From the NCBI GenBank assembly GCA_019096155.1, contig JAHCVI010000003.1, forward strand, positions 4,030,001 to 4,094,000: a stretch of 64,000 bases of DNA, in the 5' to 3' direction. The notes beneath the pieces were generated by a model. It made no database searches. It was not told the DNA's origin and was given only the letters and a program-made list of their open reading frames with translations. Positions 34,439 to 45,663 of the stretch are shown here, one piece after another (position 1 is the stretch's first letter; the number at the start of each line of letters is the position of its first letter). The stretch is from Staphylotrichum longicolle. Taxonomy: Eukaryota; Ascomycota; Sordariomycetes; Sordariales; Chaetomiaceae. The position numbers were made by a program, and so were the translations under genes.

Positions 34439-36575
34439 ATGTTCCTCGCCCAGGTGACGCGACGAACGCGCTGGCAGAAGTCGATCCTCTGGTTTTGTAC
34501 CGGCTCACTAGTCTCTTTTATTGCGAACCTGACGTTCACCATCTGGGCCACGACCCGACCAGGGAGCAACATCCAAAATGGCGTGGGCGTGCTCTCCGAG
34601 GAGACGTCCTGCTCGAGAGCCAAGACCATCAACACCGCCGTCCATGTGCTGATCAACATCCTCAGCACCATTTTATTGGCGGGCAGCAACTACTGCATGC
34701 AGTGCCTGTCGGCGCCGACGAGGGAGGAGATTGACGAGGCGCATAGACAGTCGCGGTGGGTCGACGTGGGCGTGCCGAGCATCCGGAACCTGTTCTACAC
34801 CGTTTCCGGGGGAAATGTAATCCTCTGGGTGCTGCTGTCGCTCTCATCGCTCCCATTACACCTGTTGTGAGTCCAACCCCCTTCACATTTCACCTCAATC
34901 ATAAGAGTCCGCACTCAACCACCCCAGCTACAACTCCGCCATATTCACCTCCATCTCCACCAACGAATACAACATCACCCTCGTGCCCTCCAACTTCCTC
35001 ACCCAACCCAGCCCCAACCTCCAAACCCCGCAACTCCAAACCCTCCGCGACGCCGCCCTCTCCGGCCACCTCACCCGCCTGCCCCTGAGCGCCTGCATCG
35101 ACGCCTACGCCTCCAACTTCCAGTCCACGCGCAGCGACCTCCTCCTCGTCACCACCAACGCCACCTTCTCCCCGCCCGCCCCCGCCACCAAGCAGGCCAC
35201 CTACGCGCTGCAGAACCTCGGCTGCGGCATGCGCCAGGCCTACCAGTGGATGTGCTCGCAGCGCGAGGGCCGCGGGAGCGTCTGCGTCACGCCCTGCGAG
35301 GACGTCATCGGCGAGTTCCGCGCCAGGCCGGACACCTGGCGGCCGTTGGGCGTCGCGGGCGTGCGGGAGTGCTACAGCCTGCCGACGGAGGAGCGGTGCA
35401 AGCTGCTGTTTAGCCCGGTGCTGTGCTGGGTGGTGACGGGGCTGAATTTGGTCAAAGGGGTGTTGATGCTCGTGACGGGGTTGAGGGGGGGCGGGGGAGG
35501 GGGGCGCCGTTGTTGACGGTGGGGGATGCGGTGGCGTCGTTTATGGCGGTGCCGGATGAGACGACGGTGGATATGTGTTTGGTGGGGAAGGGGGATGTGG
35601 TGGGTGGGGGCAGGCTGTGGTCGAGGGAGCCGAGGGAGGTGCGGGGGAGGAGGAGCAAGTTTGCCGCGGCCAGGCCGGGGAGGTGGTTGGCTTGCGTGGT
35701 GATGTGAGTGATTTGCTTTGGGGAAATATGCTCGTTTGGGCTGTGAAGCAAAGAGACTGATCCTTTCTAGGTACGTCCTGGCCATCACCTCATGTATCGT
35801 CCTCTACATGGTCGGGATTGCGCCTATTGTGGGCGCCAAAGACTTCTCGTCGCTCATGGCCCTCGGACTCGGGACGCTGAGCAGCAAGACGATCATGCAG
35901 ACGGTTACCATGGGCCGGGGGTGGAGCAGTTTGCTTCGCAGTGTACTCCTTGCCAACACCCCACAGGTCGTCATGTCACTGCTGTACTTTACTTACAATG
36001 GCCTCTTCACGTCCATCGCGTTGGCCACCGAATGGGACAGCTACGCGCGGCGGCGGAAGGGCCTGCGAGTATCGTCGTCTCCGGTCGGTGCCCAGCGCAC
36101 CACCTACTTTCTGCAGCTGCCATACCGATATTCGCTCCCGTTGCTGGTTATCTCCGGGCTGCTGCACTGGCTCATCTCGCAGAGCATATTTCTCGTCTTT
36201 GTGGAGATCTATCGAGACTCGGTTGCAGACATCGGGGCGGGAACTGGCAGTGACAAGACCAAACGAGTGGCTGCGTCTGACTACACCACTTGCGGGTGGT
36301 CACCGGCGGGTGTGGTTTCCGTCATCATCGTGGGAATTGCCATGGTCTTGTTCCTGTTGTTTTCAGGCTCTCGGCGGCTGGGCTCGAACATGCCTGTGGC
36401 AGGGAGCTGCAGCGCAGCCATCTCGGCGGCGTGTCATCCCGTTCCATATGACAAGATGGCGGGTCTGGAGCCGCTGCAATGGGGTGTTACAAGCTTTGAG
36501 GGGGACGAAAAGGCACACTGCTCTTTTTCAAGCGGCGAGGTGGACGCCCCCAAAAGGGGGGTCATGTACAGTTGA
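34439..36575 (+). CDS. DUF6536-type multipass membrane protein, one frame break in a G-rich tract
   Basis: Fungus-specific polytopic membrane protein of unknown function. Introns 34867-34927 and 35704-35770 are clear. The first hydrophobic segment (ILWFCTGSLVSFIANLTFTIWA) and the motif LLAGSNYCMQCLSAPTR-EEID are family hallmarks. A central extracellular-looking Cys-rich part with many Ser/Thr follows, then further membrane segments to GVVSVIIVGIAMVLFLLF. Between LVTGLRGG and APLLTVGDAVASF the frame shifts by -1 inside runs G7, G5 and G6 (35485-35504), so one base is missing or two are extra. Without the shift the protein stops at 35516. No splice site pair repairs it. The start at 34439 is the first usable ATG; an upstream exon is possible. 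About six to seven membrane segments are visible. Confidence 0.75.
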
Positions 36576-36959
36576 TGAGCTGTCATCAATACCTATCAGG
36601 AAACCCGAATTACATCTGGTTGTGACATGAACAATGTATGTGCTCCCAGAGTCCTGGTCATCCCAAGGGCCTGTGTCTCCCTAGACCCGCAGGGCACAGT
36701 GTGAGCAAACAAAGCTTACCATCCGCATGGGATGTTTGCTAGAGGGCTGAGGACCCGAGGCAGGCATGATTGTGGCCGATTGGTCGGAACTGAAATGGCG
36801 AAGTGGCAGACGCTGACTGACTGCGCCAGAGTGCCAAATGGTTGGCTAGCTGCCCCTGCTCGACCATCGTTGGGAAGCAACATTTTCCTTGCAAAGCCCA
36901 TGCTGAACAATTCCATAGTCGGCTCCTTGGTGGCATGCACGCAATTCCCTTTCCCCAAC

Positions 36960-37757
36960 ATGGAGGTCCTGCAGTCTAGTGAGGCATTCAAGGTTGAGGG
37001 CAACAACCTCCGGTTTGACTGCGTCAAAGTTTTCGTGCGAGATGACTCGGGTGTATATTTCGGCAAGTGGCAGGATCGACGGCATCCTCCCCTCAGTGTC
37101 TCCGAGCTCTACGATGTCAAACGAGTCGAGACCGACGGCAGGGGGGCTAAGGTTCAGCCTTCTTGGACAGTCACATCGGAGCAGCAGAGCTGCTACACCA
37201 AGACACCAAGCCTTTTCGACCTTGCTAGCGCGCCAGATCTTGAACAACGAATTCTCCGTGAAGTTGAAGTTTGCGAAATCCTGAGAAAACACCCTCATAC
37301 GCACCTCGCGTCCTACTACGGCTGCCTAGAAACCCAAGGGAGAGTCTCTGGTCTTTGCTTCAAGAGATACGTCTCAACGTTGGCGAACAAAGTCAACCCT
37401 CGCCATCTGAACAAATCCGCCTTTTTGCTGAGCGGACGACCGCTTGTCGACGAGGCGATGAAGGTGCAGCTCGACGGCGTTCTGGGTGGCGTTCGACACC
37501 TGCATTCCCTCGGGCTCGTCCACAACGATATTACGCCCGCTAATATCATGCTGGATGAGGATGGGTCATGGATTATCATCGACTTTGATACTTGTCGGCA
37601 GATAGGGGAGGCGCTTCGCGACACGGGGACCAAGAGAACACATGGATGGCACGACCCTAACGTCCTGGTTTCATCCGAGAAGAACGATCTTGACGCCATT
37701 CTCGAGTTGCGGGCCTGGCTTTTCGGCTCAACGGCTGATGCATTCTTGTTTCGGTAA
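36960..37757 (+). CDS. Atypical fungal protein kinase with HND / DFD motifs
   Basis: Single-exon, 265 residues from the ATG at 36960 (MEVLQSSEAFKVEG). The N-lobe is short and poorly conserved. The catalytic loop reads LVHNDITPANIML, where HND replaces HRD but the catalytic Asp and the Asn are kept. The metal motif reads IIDFD, with Asp in place of the DFG glycine. After it comes GTKRTHGWHDP, taking the place of the activation and APE segment. The protein stops soon after FGSTADAFLF, so the large C-lobe helices are missing; this short form is usual for this fungal kinase-like group. The frame is open further upstream to about 36730 without a better ATG. The NLR gene lies 1.9 kb downstream on the same strand. 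Activity is uncertain. Confidence 0.75.
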   Translation: MEVLQSSEAFKVEGNNLRFDCVKVFVRDDSGVYFGKWQDRRHPPLSVSELYDVKRVETDGRGAKVQPSWTVTSEQQSCYTKTPSLFDLASAPDLEQRILREVEVCEILRKHPHTHLASYYGCLETQGRVSGLCFKRYVSTLANKVNPRHLNKSAFLLSGRPLVDEAMKVQLDGVLGGVRHLHSLGLVHNDITPANIMLDEDGSWIIIDFDTCRQIGEALRDTGTKRTHGWHDPNVLVSSEKNDLDAILELRAWLFGSTADAFLFR

Positions 37758-38643
37758 CTCGCTGTGTGTGTCAGCTAGTGTAAGTCTTCACCACGGCGGC
37801 ATGCCCAACTCTGCGGCCGATGTCAACGACACCGCTGACAGCAACCTGATCAGATGTGGGGAGACACTAGCAACTGGTCCAGTTTAGCTGCAATGCAGGG
37901 TCCAGCGCCGCCCACAGCCGAGGATGACTTGCAGGCCCTTGGCTTAATATCACAAAGCTGGGTGCAATTGCTGGCCTACCAGCTGCGGCGGCAAAAGCGC
38001 GGCACTCATAAGCTGGTGAAGACGTCACGGATTCTTTATTCTGGGTGACAAGAGCTGAAACTGTTGCTTTTGTTTTGACAATTGAATACAGGTCAAGCTC
38101 AAGGTCCATCTTTGTTAGCTGTGCTGTGAGGTTATCACGAACCCATAGTGTTAAAAGACTATTGACAGTTTGTTTCTTCAACAAGTGCTTCATATTTTCC
38201 CCAACTCCATGGAGTTTAATAGTAGGCTCTGCTTTCCTAGTCGGGGAAGAGTCTCCTGGAACCAACCCTCGAGCATCAAGGGCAAGTATTGATGCTAACC
38301 AGTGTTGGCCACCTCCGCACAATGAGCTCGGTAAAACAAAGGATTGACAGGATTGACAATGCTGATGAGCTTGTGTCTCGATGTCTTTGACACTCAGTGC
38401 ATAGGAGCCTCATGCACACGCCTTGGCCATTGTTCGTGAGCCTTTGTGTTGGCATCATCCTTGACATCCTATCAATGTGATGCAGCATCAGGTGTCCAGG
38501 AGATAGCGATCCAAGATTGTGTCTTTGGGTTGGTGTGAAATAAAGAAGAGAGGTACCTTGCTCGAGCGCTTGGCTATAAAAGCCCCCAAGCTGCCACTTC
38601 AGTGCCGCCTCTCGGAAATTTGGCACCCACACCTTTCTTCGCT

Positions 38644-39249
38644 ATGTGTATCGAGGCAGACATCAAGCTGTTCTGTTGTGGCAAGGAAGAATGGGGGGGC
38701 TGTTGAGGGCAGCCAAGCCTTCAAGCCCCCAATTCTTTTCTTTTGCCCTGAGGCATCCTTTGTTGAGGCGAAAGCGGACAGTTACGACTTGAAGTCCATA
38801 TCGTTGAGACACTGCGCCAGCGTCGTCTGTGGGATGCCGCCTGCAGACTGTGACATTGAAGTCCCGGCATACCCAGGTTGCTGCTGCGAGTGCAGCGCCA
38901 AAGAGGGAATCCTTGACGAGCTCCGAGAACGAGCGGTTAAGGCCGCTGAGAAGTACGATGCTGATATGGGGAATTATCGTGAGGAGGAGGGTGAAGAGTC
39001 TACAGATATGAACGCAAGGATGGGCATACAACGGAACTCGCCACCGGCCAGTATCTCATCGACAATCTACAGTCTGGCAGTTTGTCAGAACAGTCTGTGG
39101 GGCTGGGCATCGATGACCTTCAGCCAACTTCAGGAGGGTGCGGAGGAGTGTCACCGAGAAACCCTGCAACGTTTCGAAGAGCAGTGCGCTTGCTTGAAGA
39201 GCTTGCCAAACGAAAGTGGTACAACAAGCGGATGGGATGGAGGAAGTAA
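38644..39249 (+). pseudogene. Met-Cys small protein gene with two compensating frame breaks
   Basis: The reading starts MCIEADIKLFCCGKEEW at 38644. One extra base in a G7 run at 38693-38699 then forces a stop; dropping to the next frame continues with AVEGSQAFKPPILFF, GMPPADCDIEVPAYPGCCCEC and ILDELRERAVKAAEKYDADMGNYR. Around 38990-38998 a -1 shift returns to the first frame with VYRYERKDGHTTELATGQYL and ends RKWYNKRMGWRK at 39247-39249. The three parts together look like one protein of about 200 residues with paired cysteines and an acidic helical middle. I do not recognise its function. It could be a decayed gene or an intact one with two base errors. It lies directly upstream of the NLR gene. 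Confidence 0.5.
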
Positions 39250-39647
39250 ACAAGAAAAAACAATCTCCGTTGAACGCGATATCTATGTACTGAACATATC
39301 TTAGCATCAAAAGAGATTCCCAATTTTACTGTGCGTGACGGAGTGAGTGATCACTTTAATGATGAGTCCAGCTCGGCGCTTGCTTTTCTGGGCAAGAGTG
39401 TTGCTGTCGCAATCTATGAAATTGACCTAGACCAGAAGCCAGCGGGAGATGCATGCCAAGAGGGCTGACACGGGTGAACAGCCCCCCGAGCTCTCAGCTG
39501 AGGCAGATGTGGTAAGGCTGAAGAACTGAACGTCGGGCTGCAATCCCTGAGCAAACAACCACCTTGACTCATTGCCGAAACCGCTCAAGACATCAGAACA
39601 ATAAACACTCCAACATAGCGAGGGAAGAGAGCAGACTTGGAGCCATC

Positions 39648-42600
39648 ATGGCGCAGAAGACGTTGGACAGCCCCGACCATTACACTGTTGGATGGATTGC
39701 GGCGCTTCCCATTGAACGCGCCGCCGCAACCGCTCTGCTCGACGAGGTGCACGGCAAACCGTACGGCTTTTCCCAGCACTCCAGCGACACAAACTCATAT
39801 ACTTGGGGACGAATGGGAGAACATAACATCGTGATAGCCTCGCTTCAATCAGGGAAGTACGGGACAACGTCGGCAGCCACCACTGCTTCAGGGCTACTCT
39901 CCTCGTTGCCGCAGATTCGCATTGGCCTCTTGGTGGGCATTGGGGGCGGCATTCCCAGACCAGACGAGGGTATCGACATCCGGCTAGGCGACGTTGTCGT
40001 CAGCCAGCCCGATGGAAACACTGGCGGCGTCGTTCAATACGACCTCGTGAAGGCAAAGTCTGACGGTGAGCGCGAACCAAAGGGTTTTCTCAACATGCCT
40101 CCTGCGGTCCTCCTTAATGCTCTCTCGAATTTGCAAGCAAACCACGAAATGGAAGAGCCATTGATGAACGAGTTCCTGAGCAAGATGCTCACGGACAAAC
40201 CTCGGATGGCCAGAGCAGGTTACGGATATATCCATCAAGGATTCGAGCACGATCAACTCTTCAACGAGGAATGCGACACGGTGCCGCGGCCTGCGCGGAA
40301 CTCGACCGACCCAGTTGTTCACTACGGAATCATCGCGTCTGGAAACACACTGGTGAAGGATGCCGCGGAGCGGGATAGGATCGCCAAGCATGTCGGCGGG
40401 AGGTGCCTGTGTGTGGAGATGGAAGCGGCTGGGTTGATGAACCACTTCCCGTGTCTCGTTGTCAGGGGCATTTCCGATTACGCAGATTCCCATAAGAATG
40501 ACCGTTGGCAACGCTATGCCTCCGCCACGGCGGCTGCGTTTGGCAAGGAGCTTCTGAGCCACGTCCCCGTCAGCGACCTCCAGCAGACACGCAGAGCTGT
40601 TGAGCTTCTCGAATCGAGTGAGTACATTGTGCCATGAATACTAGAGACATGTACCTTGGGTAGATGTACTGACGGCGGTCTAGTCGACACGAGACTACAA
40701 CAAATCCAACCTCAGATAGACAGCATTTCTACTGAAGTGGCCAGCCTAGCATCAGATAGTCGTCTGAGCGAGGTCAAGAGGTGGCTCTCACCCCCTGATC
40801 CCTCGACGAACCGCAACGCGGCAACGGCAAAGCGGCACAAAGGCACTGGAAATTGGTTTCTCACTAGCCCTGTCTTTGTTGAATGGAGGTCAGGGTTGCG
40901 CCGGCATCTCTGGCTGCATGGTTTGGCTGGGTGCGGAAAAACAGTCCTCAGCGCAACCATCCTCGATCACCTCGACGAGGCCCGGCTCGACTCAGTCGTT
41001 TGCCTTGAGTTCTTCTTCGACTTCAGTGACAAGAACAAGCAACATCTGGACGATCTACTCCGCTCGCTTGCTTTTCAACTGTATTTGCAGTGTAGTGATG
41101 CGCGGGAACGCCTCGACGCGCTCTTTACGCGATGCAACATCGGCCAGACGCAACCAACGACCGCTGCGCTGTCTTGCACCATTCAGGAAATGATGCAGCG
41201 CTCTTCAAAGGTTCTTATTGTTTTAGATGCTCTCGATGAGAGCGTCACGAGAACCGAATTGCTCGGGTGGATGAGGACGCTCGCTAGCCCGGATCTCACG
41301 CACGTCCACGTTGTCGCCACAAGCAGACGAGAACAGGAGCTCGAGTCCGGTCTCAGCGCCTGGATTGGTGAAGATGACAGAGTCCCACTGGAGAAAGATC
41401 CCGTCAACGAGGATATCCGATCGTACGTGAAAGCGAGGCTCCAGAGAAGCGAAGCATTTCAGAGGCGATGGGCTTCACTGCCCTCCGCGTTGGAACTCAT
41501 CGAAAGAGAGATTGGGAGCCGGGCTGATGGCATGTATGTTGCGCTCTCATTGCTTCTCAGCTCTCATGCAAACAGTGATGCCAGACACGGATGCTAACTC
41601 GCCCAATAGGTTTCGATGGGCGGCGTGCCAGCTTGATACACTTGAGCATTGCCTCGATTACGATGAGCTCAAAAGTGCCCTTGGTTCTCTACCAAAAGAT
41701 TTGTACGAAACCTATTCCCGAATACTCACGAACATTCCAGTGGAACGGCAAGGAAAAGCGATTCGACTTCTCCAATTTTTGGTCTACTCGGAACGGCCTA
41801 TACGTCTTGATGAAGCAGTGGATGCTATCGCAACGCCCCTCGACGGTCGTCGCCCATTCGATCCAAGATACAGACTGCAATGTCCCCAAGAAATTGCCAG
41901 GTTCTGTCCGAGCCTGGTCTCTCTTGTTGGGAAATCATATTCTACCCCTCACGAAACAGTAACAGAGCTTCAGCTGGCCCATTTCTCCGTCAAGGAGTAC
42001 CTCGCATCTGGCAATCTCCCGGAGCTATTCCAACGCCACCTCTCCGAACCGGAGGCAAGGAGTTCCATAACACGATGCTGCCTCGCTTACATTTCCTCCC
42101 TCCCACCGTCACTTCTTACGGCACCTGTCAGGCTTCCACCTTATCGGTCCCCACGGTCGAAGCTGACCATTGACGCGAAGGTGAGGGAGGCATTCCCGCT
42201 GGGGAACTATTGGGCGGTTACGTGGTTGAACCATGCCAAATCTGCGGAGACCGTGGATGGAATGGCCGCGACTATCGCGGACTTCTTCCAAAATCAGATT
42301 GCGTTTGGAATCTGGTGTCGCCTGCTCTTTAGTCTTGACCCGTGGGAGGATTATATCGACAGCCACCCAAACGAAGTATCTCCGCTCTATATGGCATCAC
42401 TCAACGGGCTGAATGTTACTGTACAGACGCTTCTCCAGCGGGGCGCGGAAGTCAATGCATCTAGTGGTTTCCATGGCAACGCCCTCCTGGCCGCTTCCTA
42501 TCGCGGTCACAGCGAGGTCGTCCAGGTGCTCCTAGAGAACGGGGCAGAGGTCGATTCGGAGTCCCTCGAGTATGCTCGCAGCAACGGCCATACGGAGATT

Positions 42601-42675
42601 TTCCAAATGCTCGCTCGCGTGGCCACGGGAGGAGATGCCCAGGAAGGCGGCCTGGAGGGAGACGATTCAAATTGA
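39648..42675 (+). CDS. NLR-type STAND protein: PNP/UDP-phosphorylase – NACHT – ankyrin
   Basis: Fungal NOD-like receptor of 961 residues; introns 40618-40683 and 41534-41609. Residues about 12-305 form a purine-nucleoside-phosphorylase/MTAN-like domain (VGWIAALPIERAAA, LLVGIGGGIPRPDEGIDIRLGD, CVEMEAAGLMNHFP, VVRGISDYADSHKND). The NACHT ATPase follows, with Walker A GLAGCGKT at about 403-410 and Walker B VLIVLDALDE at about 500-509. A winged-helix-like region includes LAHFSVKEYLASG. The C-terminus has only two to three ankyrin repeats (SPLYMASLNGLNVTVQTLLQRGAEVN and the next two units) before an acidic tail. In such receptors the repeats sense a ligand, NACHT oligomerises, and the N-terminal domain is the effector. 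The ATG at 39648 is the first in frame. All motifs are intact, so the gene looks functional. Ligand unknown. Confidence 0.93.
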
Positions 42676-43274
42676 CTGGGTCGAGTGGACCGACGCGGGC
42701 CGAGGCGTCCGGAATGTTCTTTGAAGTGGCGGTGAAACGGAGGAGGAGGTTGAGTTAATATAAATACCAAATTGGAGTTAGATGGCCTCTGTGGCATCTA
42801 GTAAGTTCAGCAAGAAAGATAGACATATGCTTGTGGTTGGATAGGAGGTTGACACACGACAGGAGGCTCTGAGTTTTATGCCATGATAATGATCATGATA
42901 TCAGGTCGATTCGAATACCCAGGAACCCAAGCCTGTCTTTGGCGCGCACCTGATAGCTTCGCCTTGTTTGGAGGTGGCGTATGAGCACGTCCATGGATGG
43001 CATTGCTCAAAGCGAACTGCATCATCACGGGCCACGTTTCTGTCAAATGGTTTCCTAGGTAAGCTTTGTTTCCACAATCAAACGCGGCATATGAAAGGCG
43101 AAGGAAACCCTTGCAAGTATAACTTAAGTCACCGCCCATGGAGTTCGCCAGCATCTACTCACCCGCAACCGTTCAATAGCGATCGAGTCATTGATAAGCC
43201 ACCCACAGCTCGTCGCATTCTCATCAGCAACCGTACAACTCAACTCTATCCCGACCGGCCCAGCTTCATTGGCC
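42676..43274. other. Intergenic region 3' of the NLR gene
   Basis: No supported gene in these 600 nt. Confidence 0.5.
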
Positions 43275-43793
43275 ATGTGCACCGAGGCGCTTATCCGGTG
43301 GGGTTGCTGCGAACGAGAATGGTCCCCAGATCCAAACGGAACCTTCAACCGCCCACTCGTGGCTGTATGTTACCGGACGTTGGTGACGATGACCACGGTG
43401 AGGGGGAAAATAGTTCCGGCACTCAACACGTGTCCCCTCGCTTACCGCCAACGAGGGCTTCCGGCCGAGGACTGGAATGGCCTTGAAGCCCTGACGTTTC
43501 CCGGGATATGCGACGACTGCCGCGACGACGTGCAAAACCTTGGAGCAAGATACGAAGCAATCCTCGAGAGGAAGCACGCCGAGCAAGGCAATCTCCAGCG
43601 CATTTTCGAAAAGTACAATGTGCCGGTGAGAGGAGAGTCGCCTTTCCGCCACATTGAGAGCTTACTCAGGAATTCCCATGCCGACGCGTGGCTCCACGCG
43701 GAGGCGTCGCTGGCCGTGGAGATACCGGAGGCCAAAGAAACAGTGGGCCGGGTCGTCTATGATCTGGTTTCAGTGGTTCTGCGAGAGGCTTAA
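43275..43793 (+). CDS. Small Met-Cys hypothetical protein
   Basis: 172-residue single-exon protein starting MCTEALIRWGCCEREW. Cysteines concentrate in the first 60 residues and in PGICDDCRDD; a long amphipathic helix follows (ILERKHAEQGNLQRIFEKYN), then a C-terminal helical part. No signal peptide or membrane segment. The N-terminal pattern (MC, then CCE/CCG and a Trp) resembles the protein at 38.6 kb, so both may belong to one fungal small-protein group that flanks the NLR gene. I do not know a function. Confidence 0.6.
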   Translation: MCTEALIRWGCCEREWSPDPNGTFNRPLVAVCYRTLVTMTTVRGKIVPALNTCPLAYRQRGLPAEDWNGLEALTFPGICDDCRDDVQNLGARYEAILERKHAEQGNLQRIFEKYNVPVRGESPFRHIESLLRNSHADAWLHAEASLAVEIPEAKETVGRVVYDLVSVVLREA

Positions 43794-44297
43794 CGAACTC
43801 ATTGGGAAATCGGCATTCTACCGCCGGTATGTGGCTCTACACGAGCCTGAGCGTATCAACACCGAGCCTCAATAAGCCCCTGGTTGACGGCCCAGGTTCA
43901 ACAAAGGGCCACGGTGATAGATGGCCGAGCACATGGGGCACAGCTTGCATCGCTGGATGTGGGCTGCTGGCAAGCCCAAATCGACTGGTAGCTGATCCTT
44001 GGAGCTAGAAAATGAATCGACAGGCAAATCATGGAAGAACCTCTCCTCCGCGACGTGCTTGCAGTGAGAGAAAATGACGTTGTACCCGGAACCGGCATAA
44101 CCCTGAAATACAAGCCAAAGAAGCCAGGAGAGTCCATTTTTTGAGACAAAGATGTTCCCACGATGAGTTCATATCCCTGGTCAGTGTGTAATATCTAATG
44201 TCCATAACAGCGTTCAGTCATTCAAAATCATCATCGTGTGCCACCCAACACCACGCCAACAGAGCACTGCCACTTGAAACCACCAGACTCAATATCC
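43794..44297. other. Intergenic region
   Basis: About 500 nt between the small protein gene and the end of the minus-strand membrane-protein gene; nothing recognised. Confidence 0.5.
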
Positions 44298-45663
44298 TCA
44301 CTCACTCCAATTCAGGATCCTCCACCTCCACCCCTGCAGCACCTTGACATCGTCCTCGGTCACCTCCTCCCGGCCGTCCTCGACCTTGGCAACCAGCCGC
44401 CGCAGCCGCTTCGACACGGTCCTCCCGACGCGCAGCGAGACCTCGTTGGTGAAGACATACAGCACGGCAAACACAAAGAAGGCGAGGGTGCCGAGCCCCG
44501 GGCGGTGCGTCGACGCCAGGATGCGCGCGACGAGGCCCTTGCTCTTTTTGAAGGCGTACTCGGTCCGGTTGGCCGACTCGTCCTCGTGCTTGGGGCGGCG
44601 GAATAGCTTCTTGACGAGGGGGATGAACGAGGCGCTTTCGGTTGTCAGGGGAGTCAGTATGTACCCGTCACCACACTCTCACTCTCGCTCGGAGACAACC
44701 ATTGCGGAACTGAACCACACCTCATCCCATCTTCACCACCTCCTAACCACTCACCATCACCAACACCTACCTCAACCACAAACACACAAACAACACACTC
44801 AGAAGAACAGAATGAGAAAACACAAAGAAAAGAAAACTTACATAACCCCCCCAATAAAAACCCTCCTCCACCTCCCCCCCTCCCCGGCCCTCACCACCTC
44901 CCCAACCCGCCCCTGCAACCCCCTCAGCCCGGCCAGCACCACCCCCGTCTGCACCCTCAACCGCCCCTCCACCTCGGCGACCTGGTCCACCTTGCCCATG
45001 CCCATGCCCGCGCCATTGACACCATTAACAACACCCACCCCGTTGCTGCCGACGCCGTTGACGCGGTTGACCATAACATGCTGGCGGCGCGTGGCGATCC
45101 ACTCCCTCAGGGCGGACACGGTGGCGTCGCGGGCTTCGGTCAGGGGGGAGTCTCGTGACGAGGTGTTTGCAAGGGCTGTTGTTGTTGTTGTCGTTGTAGA
45201 CGTGATTGGTGGTGGGGGGAAGGTGGGCGGTGGTTGTTGCTGGTGCTGCTGGTGCTGCTGGTGCTGCTGGGTGTAGGTGTTGTAGTTGGGGATGGGCCCG
45301 CCGTGGAGGGGTTCAAACTTGGGGTCGGGGATGGGGCGGGGCGAGGCGTGGGGAAGGGGAGGGGGGTTGTAGGAGGTGGTGGTTGTGGAGGAGGTTTGCA
45401 TGGGATCTGGGGGGTGCGAGGGGAGGGGGCGGGTAGGAGTAGGATGATGCGGCTGCTGGGGCGTCGGAGGGGCGAGGGTTGTAGGTGGTGTCTGAGGTAT
45501 CCGGGCGGGTGTGGTAGGGGAGGGTGGAGGCTCTGGGGGGCGGGCCTGGACGGGAGTTGTAGTTTGGTTCTGAGGGCGGGTGTGCGCCGTATGATGGAGG
45601 CAGTGAGGCGGATGATTGAGGTTGAGGTTGAGGTTGAGGTTGAGGTTGAGATTGGGAAGCCAT
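44298..45663 (-). CDS. Pro/Gln-rich single-pass membrane protein, hypothetical
   Basis: Starts at 45663 with MASQSQPQPQPQ, a low-complexity Pro/Gln/Ser/Tyr N-terminus. A conserved middle holds PLHGGPIPNYNTYTQQHQQ and SALREWIATRRQHVMVNRVNG. Intron 44635-44841 joins FIGGV to IASFIPLVKKLFRRPKHEDESANRTEYAFKKS in the last exon, which carries one membrane span (LGTLAFFVFAVLYVF) and ends RWRILNWSE at 44298. The N-terminal part and the middle are in different frames. Either a non-consensus intron (donor GTCCAG, acceptor CCCCAG near 45405) or an indel in a C6 run near 45408-45413 links them. The shape suggests a cytoplasmic disordered region anchored near the C-terminus. Function unknown. Confidence 0.6.
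45616..45650. repeat. Hexanucleotide repeat (TTGAGG)n in the N-terminal coding region
   Basis: Nearly six perfect hexamers. On the minus strand they encode the alternating Gln-Pro stretch at the N-terminus of the membrane protein, so copy-number change would keep frame. Confidence 0.9.
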
